NCBI GenBank assembly: GCA_902627045.1
Contig: CACOHP010000006.1
Coordinates: 1-38,610 of the forward strand
Direction of reading: 5' to 3'
Length of the DNA stretch: 38,610 nucleotides
Source of the DNA: an uncultured Pelagibacteraceae bacterium
GTDB taxonomy: Bacteria; Pseudomonadota; Alphaproteobacteria; Pelagibacterales; Pelagibacteraceae
A program made the translations under genes and the position numbers. Below are positions 1 through 9,485 of the stretch, in pieces (the first letter of the stretch is position 1; each line of letters opens with the position of its first letter). Under the pieces are notes generated by a model. The model did no database searches and had not been told where the DNA came from. It was given only the letters and a program-made list of their open reading frames with translations.

Positions 1-33
1 GGTGATGGAATGAGTGTTTGTAGGAAAGTCTAA
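1..33 (+). CDS. 3' end of an unidentified upstream gene (partial)
   Basis: Frame 1 is open from the window edge to a TAA at 31-33, giving a tail that reads GDGMSVCRKV. The other two plus-strand frames stop within the first few codons. The stop overlaps the ATG of the next gene by one base (TAATG), the usual arrangement for translationally coupled neighbours here, which supports a real gene end. The ten visible residues are too few to name the product. Confidence 0.5.
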   Translation, partial: GDGMSVCRKV

Positions 34-938
34 TGATTACTATATTTGGTTTTTATAAATTTCAAAAAATTAATAGTTTAAAGAGAAATAAAAAACTATT
101 ATACGATCTTCTTTTTAAAAAAAATATTAGAGGGACTATTATAATTTCTAAAGAGGGAATAAATGGATCTCTATCCGGAAAAAACAAAGTCTTAGAAGAG
201 ACGATTAGAAGAATTAAGATTATTTTAAAGATAAAAGAATTTGATAGTTTCAATAAGTCCAAGAGTAAATTTCAACCCTTTCATAAACCAAAAATAAAAA
301 TTAAAAAAGAGGTAGTACCAATGAATTTGTATATAAAAGATAGAATACAAAAAATTAACAATCATGTTGAACCAAAAAAATGGAATAAACTTATTAAAAA
401 TAAAGAAACATTTTTATTAGATGCAAGAAAACCTTTTGAGAATAAGGTAGGATCTTTTAGAAATGCTTTTAATCCTGATGTTGATAATTTTAGAGATTTT
501 CCAAAGTATTTAAAAAGATTAAAAAAAAAGCAGCCTATAGCTATGTTCTGTACCGGAGGTATTAGGTGTGAAAAGGCCTCTTTGTTTTTAAAAAAAAAGG
601 GTTTTGAAAATGTTTATCAATTAAAAGGAGGCATATTAAACTACTTAAAAAAAATCAAAAAAAAAGATAGCTTATGGAAAGGAGAGTGTTTTGTTTTTGA
701 TAATAGAGTAAGTTTAAAACATGGTTTATCACAAGGTTCTTATTCAGTTTGTAGTGGATGCAGAAAACCAATTTCTTTAAAAGATAAAAAATCTAAAATG
801 TATGAGGAAGGTGTATCTTGTCCAAGTTGTTATGATAAACTTACTAAAAAACAAAAATCTCGTTTCAGAATGAGACAAAGTCAGATATATAAAGCAAAGT
901 TATCAGGAAAAAGATATAATTTTCAAAAAGAATATTAG
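33..938 (+). CDS. trhO: tRNA uridine(34) hydroxylase, rhodanese family (TrhO/YceA)
   Basis: Known TrhO proteins hydroxylate uridine 34 of certain tRNAs as the first step to 5-(carboxy)methoxyuridine. The 301-residue protein has the family layout: an N-terminal acylphosphatase-like region with SKEGINGSLSG (about 39-49), then a rhodanese domain (about 115-210) with the active loop CTGGIRCE, putting the likely catalytic Cys at 173, and a C-terminal basic region with paired CxxC motifs (CSGC, CPSC) that resemble a metal site. It starts at ATG 33, overlapping the previous stop, with an AGGAAAG ribosome-binding site just upstream. Length is normal for the family. Family assignment is firm; the exact reaction is inherited from E. 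coli and Bacillus homologues. Confidence 0.9.
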   Translation: MITIFGFYKFQKINSLKRNKKLLYDLLFKKNIRGTIIISKEGINGSLSGKNKVLEETIRRIKIILKIKEFDSFNKSKSKFQPFHKPKIKIKKEVVPMNLYIKDRIQKINNHVEPKKWNKLIKNKETFLLDARKPFENKVGSFRNAFNPDVDNFRDFPKYLKRLKKKQPIAMFCTGGIRCEKASLFLKKKGFENVYQLKGGILNYLKKIKKKDSLWKGECFVFDNRVSLKHGLSQGSYSVCSGCRKPISLKDKKSKMYEEGVSCPSCYDKLTKKQKSRFRMRQSQIYKAKLSGKRYNFQKEY

Positions 939-949
939 TAGGAATTTAT

Positions 950-2320
950 TTGTCGCAATCTCTTAAACTTACCAAAGATCCAATATGGTTTTTATTAAGG
1001 AAAGTCACTATTCCTGCAAGTGTTGGCTCTTTATTTCAAACTTTCTATAATTTGGTAGATACATGGTTTGCTGGAAGAATATCAGCTGAAGCAATTGCAG
1101 CTATTGCTAAATCTTTTCCAATTTATTTTACTATAATTGCGATAGGTGTTGGTTTAACAGCTGGAACAAATACATTAATTGGTAATAATTTAGGAGCTGA
1201 CAACAAAAAAAAAGCTTCATTATTTATCGCTCAATCCATAATTTTTGCGATTTTTTTATCCGTTCTTGTAACTATTTTTGGTTTAAATGTTTCAGATTTT
1301 CTATTATCATTAATGGGATCTGACTTAGATGGGATTATTTTATCAAGACAATATTTAGATATTATCTTTTATGGAACAATTATTGTTTTAATACAAATTT
1401 CCCTTAATGGAACTTTAAATGCTCAAGGAGATACTAAAAGTTACAGAAATGTATTAATATTTACTTTCTTTTTGAATATATTCTTAAATCCTTTATTTAT
1501 TTTTGGATATGGATTTGTTCCTGCTTTTGGTATTGCAGGTTTAGCAATAGCAACAGTTGTTGCTCAATTTACTGGTCTTCTTTATTTAGCTCATAAGGTA
1601 TATTGTTGTGAATTAAAACAATACCTTAAACCGGAATGTTTCATACCTAAGTTTAATCTTTTGGGTGAGCTAGTTTACCAAACCATACCTGTTATGTTCA
1701 GTATGCTATTAATTGGTGTAGGTTTATTTAATATTCTTTATTTTATTGGACAATTTGGCGATCTAGCAACAGCTGGTTATGGTGCCGCTCTAAGAATTGA
1801 GCAAGTTTTTTTACTACCTGTTATAGGCTTAAACACAGCTGTTTTATCTATTGGTGGACAAAACTTTGGGGCAAAAAGTTATGATCGTCTTAGAGAATTA
1901 TATAAAAAAGCTTTACTATTCGGCTCATCTTTCATGATTTGTGCAGGAATAATAATCTTTTTTGGTGCAGAATTTTTAGTTTCATTGTTTACAGATAATG
2001 CAGAAGCAATAAAACATGGCGCAATTTATCTGAAAGTTGCAGCATTGATTGGTCCTATATATCCTGTATTCTTTATTACTACCGCAGTATTTCAAGCAGT
2101 TAAAAAACCTCTTTATAGTCTTTATATGAGTATTCTAAGATTAACAGCTCTTCCTTTTCTTAGTTTGTGGTATGTGATCAATATTAGAGGTGGGGATTAC
2201 GAGGATATTTTTTACACTATATTTGTTACAAATTGGTTAATGGGAATTGCAGTTTTGATGTTTATTGGATATTTTTTAAATAATGTTTTTAAACAAAATA
2301 AGAGTCTTTTTATTAATTAG
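950..2320 (+). CDS. MATE-family multidrug/metabolite efflux transporter
   Basis: A 456-residue, almost wholly hydrophobic protein with about 12 predicted membrane helices in two halves, as in MATE antiporters that export cationic or organic compounds using Na+ or H+ gradients across the inner membrane. Family features visible are PASVGSLFQTFYNLVDTWFAG near residues 23-43 (helix 1, typical MATE) and the second-half TIPVMFSMLLIGVG near 240. The start is a TTG at 950, supported by AGGAA about 7 bases upstream and by the position of the first helix; no suitable ATG lies nearby. Its 3' end overlaps the downstream nuclease gene by 38 bases. Substrate cannot be inferred. Confidence 0.9.
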   Translation: MSQSLKLTKDPIWFLLRKVTIPASVGSLFQTFYNLVDTWFAGRISAEAIAAIAKSFPIYFTIIAIGVGLTAGTNTLIGNNLGADNKKKASLFIAQSIIFAIFLSVLVTIFGLNVSDFLLSLMGSDLDGIILSRQYLDIIFYGTIIVLIQISLNGTLNAQGDTKSYRNVLIFTFFLNIFLNPLFIFGYGFVPAFGIAGLAIATVVAQFTGLLYLAHKVYCCELKQYLKPECFIPKFNLLGELVYQTIPVMFSMLLIGVGLFNILYFIGQFGDLATAGYGAALRIEQVFLLPVIGLNTAVLSIGGQNFGAKSYDRLRELYKKALLFGSSFMICAGIIIFFGAEFLVSLFTDNAEAIKHGAIYLKVAALIGPIYPVFFITTAVFQAVKKPLYSLYMSILRLTALPFLSLWYVINIRGGDYEDIFYTIFVTNWLMGIAVLMFIGYFLNNVFKQNKSLFIN

Positions 2321-2807
2321 TATAATAGCAAATTTTTTTATTACCTCAGAAAATTTAAAAGCTAAAGAGTTAAAGATTATTTCAGGCATAGCAAAAGTTA
2401 TTGATGGTGACACAATTCAAATACATAAAAAAAAAATTCGTCTTTTTGGGATTGATGCCCCAGAAAAAAATCAAAAATGTCAAAAAATTTGGCTAACTAT
2501 TGCTTTATTTTCATTTAACAAAGATTATTCATGTGGTGAGATTTCCACCAATAAACTTAAAAAAAAAATTAATAATCAATTTATGATTTGTAAATGGAAA
2601 AATAAAGATAAATACAAAAGACTTATTGCAGAATGTTTTAAGGATAAAACTAACATTAATGCCTGGATGGTTCGATATGGTTATGCTGTAGCATACAGAA
2701 AGTATTCAAAAAAATATCTTGCACAAGAAGACATGGCAAAAAAAGATAGATTAGGTTTATGGTCTGGAACTTTTGAAATGCCATGGGATTTTAGAAAAAA
2801 AAATTAA
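2283..2807 (+). CDS. Secreted thermonuclease-like (SNase domain) protein
   Basis: A 174-residue protein with an N-terminal hydrophobic signal segment (about 1-27, ending near LKAKE), so probably periplasmic or exported. The SNase fold is recognisable from VIDGDTIQI (metal-binding Asp in the first motif) and RLFGIDAPE (Arg and Glu of the active site), followed by KYKRLIAEC (equivalent of the second catalytic Arg) and AYRKYS...AKKDRLGLW typical of the C-terminal part. Such enzymes cleave DNA or RNA with Ca2+. It begins inside the MATE gene (38-base overlap), implying coupling. It ends tail-to-tail with the ABC permease gene, overlapping it by 4 bases. A role in nucleotide or phosphate scavenging is possible but unproven. 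Confidence 0.85.
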   Translation: MFLNKIRVFLLISIIANFFITSENLKAKELKIISGIAKVIDGDTIQIHKKKIRLFGIDAPEKNQKCQKIWLTIALFSFNKDYSCGEISTNKLKKKINNQFMICKWKNKDKYKRLIAECFKDKTNINAWMVRYGYAVAYRKYSKKYLAQEDMAKKDRLGLWSGTFEMPWDFRKKN

Positions 2808-3535
2808 TCTTTTTGTAATTTTTTTTCTAATCTTCTGACTAAATAAGAGACAATCAATATTAAAATTAAATATTCAAGAATCAAAAAAGTATATATTTCT
2901 AAAGGGCGATAAGTTGTAACTACCAGCTCGTTAGCTTTTCTTGTTAAATCACCAATACCTATAATTGATACTAGAGATGACATTTTTAATACATAAACAA
3001 ATTGATTTCCTATTGCAGGCAAAATATTTTTAATTGCCTGAGGAAGAATAACTAATTTTAGTTTTTTGAAAAAATTTAATCCCAATGAACTTCCAGCCTC
3101 CCACTGGGATTTCTTAATAGAGTTTATGCCCGCTCTAAAAATTTCTGCTTGAAACGCACTTTCACTTATAGATAGTGCAATAATGCCAGATACAAATGGA
3201 CTAAAGCTAATACCCGTCATTATTGGTAGTCCATAATAGATCCATAATATTAATACTAATAATGGTATCGCCCTGACAATCTCAACATAGCCAATATTTA
3301 TATAAGTTAAAAATTTATTTTTAGCTAATGATGGTATGGCTACAATTAATCCAACGAGGATTGAGATAATAATTGAAACTAAAGAAATAAATATTGTAGT
3401 GGTTAAACCACTTAATAGAAACTTTAGATTTGTTAAACCTTCAATATTGTTTGGTGATAAGATTAGCCAATTAAGTTCGCCTTTATTACATGAAGTTAAA
3501 GGTAAAACCAGAAGTAAAAAGAGTAATTTTCTCAC
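2804..3535 (-). CDS. Polar amino acid-type ABC transporter permease with lipoprotein-like N-terminus
   Basis: A 243-residue inner-membrane protein of the HisM/GlnP permease family. The signature cytoplasmic EAA loop is present (WEAGSSLGLNFFKKLKLVI followed by LPQA, about 142-164), along with EIVRAIPLLVLILWIYYGLP, the family's usual first-half motif. It lies 40 bases downstream of the family-3 binding-protein gene on the same strand, so the two probably form a transporter. The first 16 residues end in LPLTSC, which looks like a lipobox, unusual for a permease. No ATP-binding subunit and no second permease are nearby. The permease call is firm; the transported substrate is unknown. Confidence 0.88.
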   Translation of the reverse strand: MRKLLFLLLVLPLTSCNKGELNWLILSPNNIEGLTNLKFLLSGLTTTIFISLVSIIISILVGLIVAIPSLAKNKFLTYINIGYVEIVRAIPLLVLILWIYYGLPIMTGISFSPFVSGIIALSISESAFQAEIFRAGINSIKKSQWEAGSSLGLNFFKKLKLVILPQAIKNILPAIGNQFVYVLKMSSLVSIIGIGDLTRKANELVVTTYRPLEIYTFLILEYLILILIVSYLVRRLEKKLQKD

Positions 3536-3575
3536 CCTCTGATTTATAAAGAATTAAATAGTAAATACTAATTTA

Positions 3576-4343
3576 TTATAAACTTTTTAGATTATATTTA
3601 GCTAACAACTTAGTAAAGAAGCCCGATGATTTCTTCTTTTTAATCCAGTCATTAACATAGTTGTTCCATTTATTATCACCTTTAGGAACCATCATAGCTA
3701 AAAAAGCAGGATTTTTTTCACCATCAGGAACTATAGCTAATTGGGGATACTTGATAACTAACTTATTTGCTTCTGTTGAACTCGTTATATTTCCATCTGC
3801 TCTTCCAGCTAATACTTCTTGGAAATCTCTAGCAGGAGCTTCTACAGAATTCAATTTTGATTTAGGAAAAAATTCCTTTGCTTTTTCTTCCTGTGACGTA
3901 CCAAGAGTAGTTGCAATAGTTACAGTTGAGTTATTAAGAGAGTCCCAGGTCGAAAATTTGCTTAAATTCTTTTTTAGAACAAGTGGTACGGTTCCATATT
4001 TATAGTAGGTATCTGTAAATCCAGCTACTTCAGCTCTTTTTGGAGTTTTTGTAACACTAGTTGATATATCGTATCTCTCAGATGTTATACCAGAAACTAT
4101 TGTTTTCCATTCAGCGGGTACGAATTCAATCTTAACACCCATGTCTTTAGCAAGTTCATTCATTACATCGATATCAAATCCTTTATATTTATTAGTCGCC
4201 GGATCTTTAATAGTCATAGGATCCCAATCACCAGTTGTTCCAACTTTTAAGACACCTGATGATAAAATTTTGTCTAAATTTGAATCTGCGTTTAAATTAA
4301 AGGGTAAAAGAGCAAAGATTGCTAAATAAATTAATTTTTTCAT
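3576..4343 (-). CDS. Family-3 periplasmic solute-binding protein, cyclohexadienyl dehydratase (PheC)-like
   Basis: A 255-residue exported protein starting at ATG 4343, which gives a clean signal peptide ([19 protein letters not shown]). A TTG five codons upstream would extend it, but only adds charged residues before the signal. The mature part has the family-3 fold: [30 protein letters not shown], the paired domain and a C-terminal return. Several stretches resemble PheC-type cyclohexadienyl dehydratases more than ordinary amino-acid binders, including GTTGDW, a Trp at 79 and a Glu at 191 (TSSTEANKL) aligning by eye with the catalytic region. The next gene is a permease, which favours a transport role. 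Amino acid or aromatic precursor binding is inference. Confidence 0.85.
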   Translation of the reverse strand: MKKLIYLAIFALLPFNLNADSNLDKILSSGVLKVGTTGDWDPMTIKDPATNKYKGFDIDVMNELAKDMGVKIEFVPAEWKTIVSGITSERYDISTSVTKTPKRAEVAGFTDTYYKYGTVPLVLKKNLSKFSTWDSLNNSTVTIATTLGTSQEEKAKEFFPKSKLNSVEAPARDFQEVLAGRADGNITSSTEANKLVIKYPQLAIVPDGEKNPAFLAMMVPKGDNKWNNYVNDWIKKKKSSGFFTKLLAKYNLKSL

Positions 4344-4376
4344 TCTTATTCTTAGCAAATTTAAAAAAAAATGAGA

Positions 4377-4940
4377 CTATAATCTTGACGCACTATCATT
4401 CATCCAAGAAAACAAATGTTGTGAAAAAGAGCGTCTTACAAAAAGATTCACGTCATTTTGACTCTCATTTTGTATAATCACATCAATTTTTGCTAATATT
4501 GTTTGTGTGACAGAACCCTTTTTTTTTCTAAAATCGTTGAAATTAAACGGGGATCCATTCTCAAATAACTCATAAATTTTGTCACCTTTAAGATTAATTA
4601 AGACAAATTGATCAGTAACATCTGTAACCGCTCCTAAATTAGTTTTACAAATATTCTTGTTTAATAAACTTTCTGAATGATAGTCATTACTATCTAGGTC
4701 AGAAACTTCATTTGAAAAAATCATCCACTCATCAGGACTTAACCAAAGCGCAGTTAATTTATCGCTTTTCGTTGATGTATTAGCTTCAGTTGGCAGTAAC
4801 AAGTTTAGTGATTTACCGACTGCAGATAAAAATTCTCTTTTTTTCCCCCTTACAATTAGTTTCATTATAGGTTTAATTTCTCTCAATTGTAATCCTGAAT
4901 AAGATTTTTCCGCTTTGATTGCGTTTGAATAATTAAGCAT
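4377..4940 (-). CDS. soxG: Sarcosine oxidase gamma subunit
   Basis: This 187-residue protein is the last of the four sox genes, overlapping soxA by 8 bases (4933-4940). The gamma subunit is a small GcvT-like structural subunit of heterotetrameric sarcosine oxidase, which oxidises sarcosine to glycine and passes the one-carbon unit to tetrahydrofolate. Supporting features are ALWLSPDEWMIF (about 64-75) and TDVTDQFVLINLKG (about 105-118), typical of the family, plus a C-terminal VRRSFSQHLFSWM. Sequence conservation of this subunit is weak across bacteria, so the assignment leans on operon position and these motifs. Eighteen codon-free bases plus the binding-protein leader separate it from the next gene, with no terminator visible. 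Confidence 0.9.
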   Translation of the reverse strand: MLNYSNAIKAEKSYSGLQLREIKPIMKLIVRGKKREFLSAVGKSLNLLLPTEANTSTKSDKLTALWLSPDEWMIFSNEVSDLDSNDYHSESLLNKNICKTNLGAVTDVTDQFVLINLKGDKIYELFENGSPFNFNDFRKKKGSVTQTILAKIDVIIQNESQNDVNLFVRRSFSQHLFSWMNDSASRL

Positions 4941-7938
4941 TTAATCTTTTATTCTCCTTATCTAAAAACACTGGATCTGTGACTGTCACGTTGATTTGTT
5001 TATTTTCCATTGGGATAATTAGTTTTTGACCCATCATATTTTTTCCACCTTTAACAACCCCTAAAGCAATAGATTTTTCTAAATTTGGACTATAGTAACT
5101 TGAAGTTACGTGGCCTAACATTTCAACTGGAGACTTGCTTGCGTCTAGAACAATTTGAGCACCTTCTTCCAAAACTTCTTTTGGGTTTTCTGTGACTAAA
5201 CCAATTAATTGTTTTCTATCATCTCTGATTGTATCTGATCTATATAAAGACCTTTTACCAATAAAGTCGTATTTCTTTTTACTTACTATCCAATCCATCT
5301 GTAAATCAATTGGTGTCATAGTTGCATCTGTGTCTTGTCCTACAATTATAAATCCTTTTTCAGCTCTTAGTAAATGCATTGTTTCAGTACCATAAGGCGT
5401 GATATTAAATTCTTTTCCTTCCTCCATACACTTATTCCATACAGATTTTCCATAATTGGCTTGAACATTAATTTCGTAACTTTGCTCACCAGTGAAACTT
5501 ATTCTCATTACTCTGCATTTGATTTTACCAATCTTTGTATTTTTAAAAGACATATGTGGAAATTTTTCGTCAGATAAATCTAGATTAGGAATTACTTTTG
5601 AAATGATCTTTTTACTGTTTGGACCACAAACACTTATAGTAGCGTAATGGTCAGTTACTGAAGTTAAATACACGTCCAATTCTGGCCATTCTGTTTGTAG
5701 ATAATCCTCTAATTTACCAAGAACAGTTGCTGCTCCACCAGTTGTTGTGGTCATAATATAATGATTCTCATCTAAGCGTGTTGTTACACCATCATCATAA
5801 ACCATGCCATCCTCATTAAGCATCAATCCATATCGACATTTTCCAATAGCTAATTTTGACCAAGCATTAGTATAAACTCTATTTAAAAACTCTGAAGCAT
5901 CTGTGCCTTGGATATCAATCTTTCCTAATGTTGATGCATCTAATATACCAGCACTGTCTCTTGCAGCCTTACTCTCTCTTTGGACAGCATCATGCATATT
6001 TTCATTTTCCTTTGGATAAAACCAAGCTCTTTTCCATTGTCCTACATTTTCAAATTGAGCTTTATTTTCAACATGCCAATCATGGATTGCAGTTTTTCTA
6101 AAAATATCAAAATATTCTCCTACATTTCTTCCAACAATTGTGCCAAAAGTAAGTGGAGTATAGGGTGGTCTAAAAGTTGTTGTACCAAGTTCACCCATTT
6201 TAGAACCTGCAGTTTCAGATATAATTCCTAACGCATGCATATTACCAAGTTTACCTTGGTCCGTACCCATACCAGTTGTTGTATATCTTTTTACGTGTTC
6301 AATTGATCGAAAACCCTCTCTTAAGGCTAATTTTATATCTTTTGCTGTGGCATCATTTTGATAATCAACAAATGGTTTAGTTTTACCAATTACCTTATTG
6401 GTTGGAAGTAACCATATATTTCTTTTGGTTTTATTAAAATGAGATTGGACCTCCAAATTTTCATATTCAGTTTTTTTAATGTTTAAAAAATTTTTAAGAG
6501 TTTTTGAAATATTTGTTAATATTTCTTCCAATGTAAAATCTCCATTACAAGAACCTATACTTATTTGATCTGAAGGATATATGTCTGGAATAAATACTTG
6601 ATCGTCATCTCTGAATTTTAATTTTCCTCCAGATTGAGTGAAAAGATGAACAGCTGGAGTCCATCCTCCAGACATTCCAAGGCAATCACAATCGATAGAT
6701 ATTTTAGAACCCACAACTTTTTGACCATCTTTAGAGAGTTGCATTATCGATATTTTATTAATCCTTTTATATCCAAAAGTGTCAACAATCGTATATCCTT
6801 TGAATATCTTAATATTATTTTTTTCTATTTCTTTAACTAATTTTGAGTCGACTTCTTCTCTGTTATCAATAATAGCTTTAATATCAATTCCTTTATTGAA
6901 TAGACTTATTGCTGTTTCGTAGGCACTATCATTATTCGTAAATAGAACATTTTTTTGACCACATGCCACACCAAATAAATTTGAGTATTTTTCTATTGCA
7001 GAAGATAACAAAATTCCTGGTCGATCATTATTGTCAAAAATTAAAGGTCTTTCCAAAGATCCAGTTGCGCTTATAACTTTTTTAGCTCTTATTTTAAGTA
7101 ATTTATGTCGAACTTTTCCGTCTCTTTGATGTAAAGGTAAATGGTCGGTCAAACTTTCTCGTGCCAACAAAAAGTTGTAACCATGAAATGCAGCAACACT
7201 TGTTCTTGTTTTTATTTCTAAATTATCAATTTTTCTTATCTCATTTATTTCTTTCTCTAACCATGAGCTTGAGATTTGATTGTTAATCTTGAAGTGTTCT
7301 GAATTTTGATAAATTGTTGAACCACCAAGATAAGGTTTTTCATCTACTAATAGTGTTTTAAAACCATTTTTTGCAGAAGTTTTTGCTGCAATTATACCTG
7401 AGATGCCAGCACCAATAACTAATACATCACAATGGATATATTTATGTTCATATATGTCTGGATCAGGCTCTGTAGGTGATTTTCCCAAACCGGCAGATTT
7501 TCTAATAAAATATTCATATTTCTCCCAAAAACTTGCTGGCCACATGAAAGTTTTATAATAAAAACCCGCTGGAAGTACTGGACTTAAAAAATTGTTTATG
7601 CCTCCTATATCAAAGTTTACACTTGGCCAACAATTTTGACTTGAAGCTTCAAGTCCTTCGTAAATTTCTATTTCTGTAGCTCTAACATTTGGTTCTGTCC
7701 TAGATGTATTTTTATGAAGTTGAACAATAGCATTAGGCTCTTCCGAACCAGCGGTCATTATTCCTCTTGGTCTATGGTATTTAAAACTTCTTCCGATTAA
7801 ATGGATATTATTAGCTAAAAGTGCAGATGCTAATGTATCTCCCTTATAACCATAATAAGTTTTATTATTAAACTTAAATGAAATTTTATATGTCTCATCT
7901 ATAAACTTACTTGATTTAACTCTTAAATTGTCTGTCAT
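4933..7938 (-). CDS. soxA: Sarcosine oxidase alpha subunit
   Basis: The 1001-residue catalytic-scale subunit of heterotetrameric sarcosine oxidase. Domains in order: a ferredoxin-like N-terminal fold (about 15-100) with YHRPRGIMTAGSEEPNA; a dinucleotide-binding domain beginning VLVIGAGISGIIAA (GxGxxG at 176-181), which holds NAD+ in known enzymes; a central flavoprotein-type segment with ATGSLERPL and GMSGGWTPAVHLFTQSGG; and a C-terminal aminomethyltransferase (GcvT-like) folate domain (about 620-1000) containing DASTLGKIDIQG and EKGFIIVGQDTDATMTP. It converts the imine product to methylene-tetrahydrofolate. Length is normal. It overlaps soxD by one base and soxG by eight, so the four subunits are translationally coupled. 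Confidence 0.97.
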   Translation of the reverse strand: MTDNLRVKSSKFIDETYKISFKFNNKTYYGYKGDTLASALLANNIHLIGRSFKYHRPRGIMTAGSEEPNAIVQLHKNTSRTEPNVRATEIEIYEGLEASSQNCWPSVNFDIGGINNFLSPVLPAGFYYKTFMWPASFWEKYEYFIRKSAGLGKSPTEPDPDIYEHKYIHCDVLVIGAGISGIIAAKTSAKNGFKTLLVDEKPYLGGSTIYQNSEHFKINNQISSSWLEKEINEIRKIDNLEIKTRTSVAAFHGYNFLLARESLTDHLPLHQRDGKVRHKLLKIRAKKVISATGSLERPLIFDNNDRPGILLSSAIEKYSNLFGVACGQKNVLFTNNDSAYETAISLFNKGIDIKAIIDNREEVDSKLVKEIEKNNIKIFKGYTIVDTFGYKRINKISIMQLSKDGQKVVGSKISIDCDCLGMSGGWTPAVHLFTQSGGKLKFRDDDQVFIPDIYPSDQISIGSCNGDFTLEEILTNISKTLKNFLNIKKTEYENLEVQSHFNKTKRNIWLLPTNKVIGKTKPFVDYQNDATAKDIKLALREGFRSIEHVKRYTTTGMGTDQGKLGNMHALGIISETAGSKMGELGTTTFRPPYTPLTFGTIVGRNVGEYFDIFRKTAIHDWHVENKAQFENVGQWKRAWFYPKENENMHDAVQRESKAARDSAGILDASTLGKIDIQGTDASEFLNRVYTNAWSKLAIGKCRYGLMLNEDGMVYDDGVTTRLDENHYIMTTTTGGAATVLGKLEDYLQTEWPELDVYLTSVTDHYATISVCGPNSKKIISKVIPNLDLSDEKFPHMSFKNTKIGKIKCRVMRISFTGEQSYEINVQANYGKSVWNKCMEEGKEFNITPYGTETMHLLRAEKGFIIVGQDTDATMTPIDLQMDWIVSKKKYDFIGKRSLYRSDTIRDDRKQLIGLVTENPKEVLEEGAQIVLDASKSPVEMLGHVTSSYYSPNLEKSIALGVVKGGKNMMGQKLIIPMENKQINVTVTDPVFLDKENKRLNA

Positions 7939-8216
7939 TAATATTTTGTTGGAGGTTTTTCACCCATTTTATAAATTGCTTTAATTTCATCATTAGATGT
8001 GTCTCTAACCATGTTAAACCATTTTCTACATCCATGGGTATGAACCCATCTTTCAAATTGGACACCTTTGATATTTTTTCTCATGAAAAGATATTCGGCC
8101 CACTGATCATCACTTAATTCGGTTGGTTGTTTGGGTCTAACTATATGAGCTTCACCTCCAGCTTTAAACTCACTTTGCTCTCTTTCACCACAATAAGGAC
8201 AATGAATCAAAAACAT
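7938..8216 (-). CDS. soxD: Sarcosine oxidase delta subunit (zinc-binding)
   Basis: A 92-residue small subunit of heterotetrameric sarcosine oxidase. The known zinc ligands are all visible: Cys6 and Cys9 (HCPYCGER), His59 and Cys63 (WVHTHGCRKWFN). The protein has no catalytic role of its own in characterised enzymes and stabilises the complex. It sits between soxB and soxA with one-base overlaps on both sides (the TAATG type of junction on the minus strand), which favours equimolar production of the subunits. Length and motif spacing match the family, so the call is secure. Confidence 0.97.
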   Translation of the reverse strand: MFLIHCPYCGEREQSEFKAGGEAHIVRPKQPTELSDDQWAEYLFMRKNIKGVQFERWVHTHGCRKWFNMVRDTSNDEIKAIYKMGEKPPTKY

Positions 8217-9469
8217 TAGTGTGCTACAGCAGCTGCGCCATGTTCATCAACAAGATCACCACTTACAAATCTATTAAGATTAAATGCAACATTTAATTTA
8301 TGTGGTTCATCATTTGCTATTGTATGAGCAAATAAATCTCCTGAACCTGGCGTTGCTTTAAATCCTCCGGTTCCCCAGCCACAATTAAAATATAAACCTT
8401 TTATTGGAGTCTTGCTAATAATAGGACTCGCGTCAGGACATATATCTACAATTCCACCCCATTGCCTTAACATTCTCATACGACTGAATATTGGATATAA
8501 CTCTAAAATAGCGTTTAAGGTTCCTTCAACAATCTCATGACTTCCTTTTTGAGAATAAGAAACATAATCATCTGTACCAGCTCCAATTACTAGCTCTCCT
8601 TTATCAGATTGACTAACGTAAGCATGTACTGCGTTTGACATAACTACTGTATCAATGATAGGTTTTACTGGTTCAGAAACTAGAGCCTGAAGAGGTTTAC
8701 TCTCTAAAGGTAATTTTAAACCCGCCATGTTTGCTATTACACTTGAGTGACCAGCGGCAACAACACCAATTTTTTTTGTTTTGATAAAACCTTTTGTTGT
8801 CTCAACTCCCTCTACACTGTTACCACTTCTTTTAATTCCTTTGACTTCACAATTTTGAATTATATCAACACCCATTTCATCAGCACCTCTTGCATAACCC
8901 CATGCAACGGCATCATGACGTGCTGTTCCAGCCCTACGCTGGAGAGTTCCTCCTAAAACTGGATATCTAATATCAGGAGATGTATTTATGATTGGACAAA
9001 ATTTTTTTACTTGTTCTGTATTGAGATAAACTGCATCAATACCATTCAATCTATTAGCATGAGTCCTTCTCTTAAGATCTCTAACATCTTGTAAATTGTG
9101 AGCAAGATTCATCACACCTCGTTGACTAAACATTACATTGTAATTTAATTCTTGAGAAAGTTTTTCCCAAATTTTTAAAGCATGATCATACAAACCCGCA
9201 CTCGCATCCCATAAATAGTTAGATCTAATAATTGTAGTATTTCTTCCAGTATTACCTCCACCAATCCAACCTTTTTCTATTACAGCAATATTTTTAATAT
9301 TATGTTTTTTTGCAAGATAATAAGCTGTAGCTAAACCATGACCTCCACCACCAATTATGATGATTTCATACTCCTTTTTTGGGTCTGGATCACCCCAGGC
9401 TTTTTGCCAATTTTCGTGATATGAAAAAGAATTTTTAATTAAAGAAATTATTGAATATTTATTTTTCAT
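8216..9469 (-). CDS. soxB: Sarcosine oxidase beta subunit (FAD/FMN flavoprotein)
   Basis: A 417-residue cytoplasmic flavoprotein that carries out the sarcosine dehydrogenation and O2 reduction in the tetramer. The FAD-binding dinucleotide motif [18 protein letters not shown] spans about 36-53. His185 in [17 protein letters not shown] corresponds to the His that covalently binds FMN in Corynebacterium and Pseudomonas enzymes. RGVMNLAHN and [16 protein letters not shown] are typical of the family. It is the first gene of soxBDAG. The ATG at 9469 follows a short AT-rich leader without a strong ribosome-binding site; a 14-base palindrome lies in the presumed promoter. The downstream solute-binding gene may share the transcript. 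Confidence 0.97.
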   Translation of the reverse strand: MKNKYSIISLIKNSFSYHENWQKAWGDPDPKKEYEIIIIGGGGHGLATAYYLAKKHNIKNIAVIEKGWIGGGNTGRNTTIIRSNYLWDASAGLYDHALKIWEKLSQELNYNVMFSQRGVMNLAHNLQDVRDLKRRTHANRLNGIDAVYLNTEQVKKFCPIINTSPDIRYPVLGGTLQRRAGTARHDAVAWGYARGADEMGVDIIQNCEVKGIKRSGNSVEGVETTKGFIKTKKIGVVAAGHSSVIANMAGLKLPLESKPLQALVSEPVKPIIDTVVMSNAVHAYVSQSDKGELVIGAGTDDYVSYSQKGSHEIVEGTLNAILELYPIFSRMRMLRQWGGIVDICPDASPIISKTPIKGLYFNCGWGTGGFKATPGSGDLFAHTIANDEPHKLNVAFNLNRFVSGDLVDEHGAAAVAH

Positions 9470-9485
9470 TTTTCAATAAATACTT

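Noticed and set aside
3661-4005. Plus-strand open frame of 114 codons opposite the solute-binding protein gene
   Set aside because: It lies entirely antisense to a well-supported gene with a signal peptide and conserved motifs; the translation resembles nothing.
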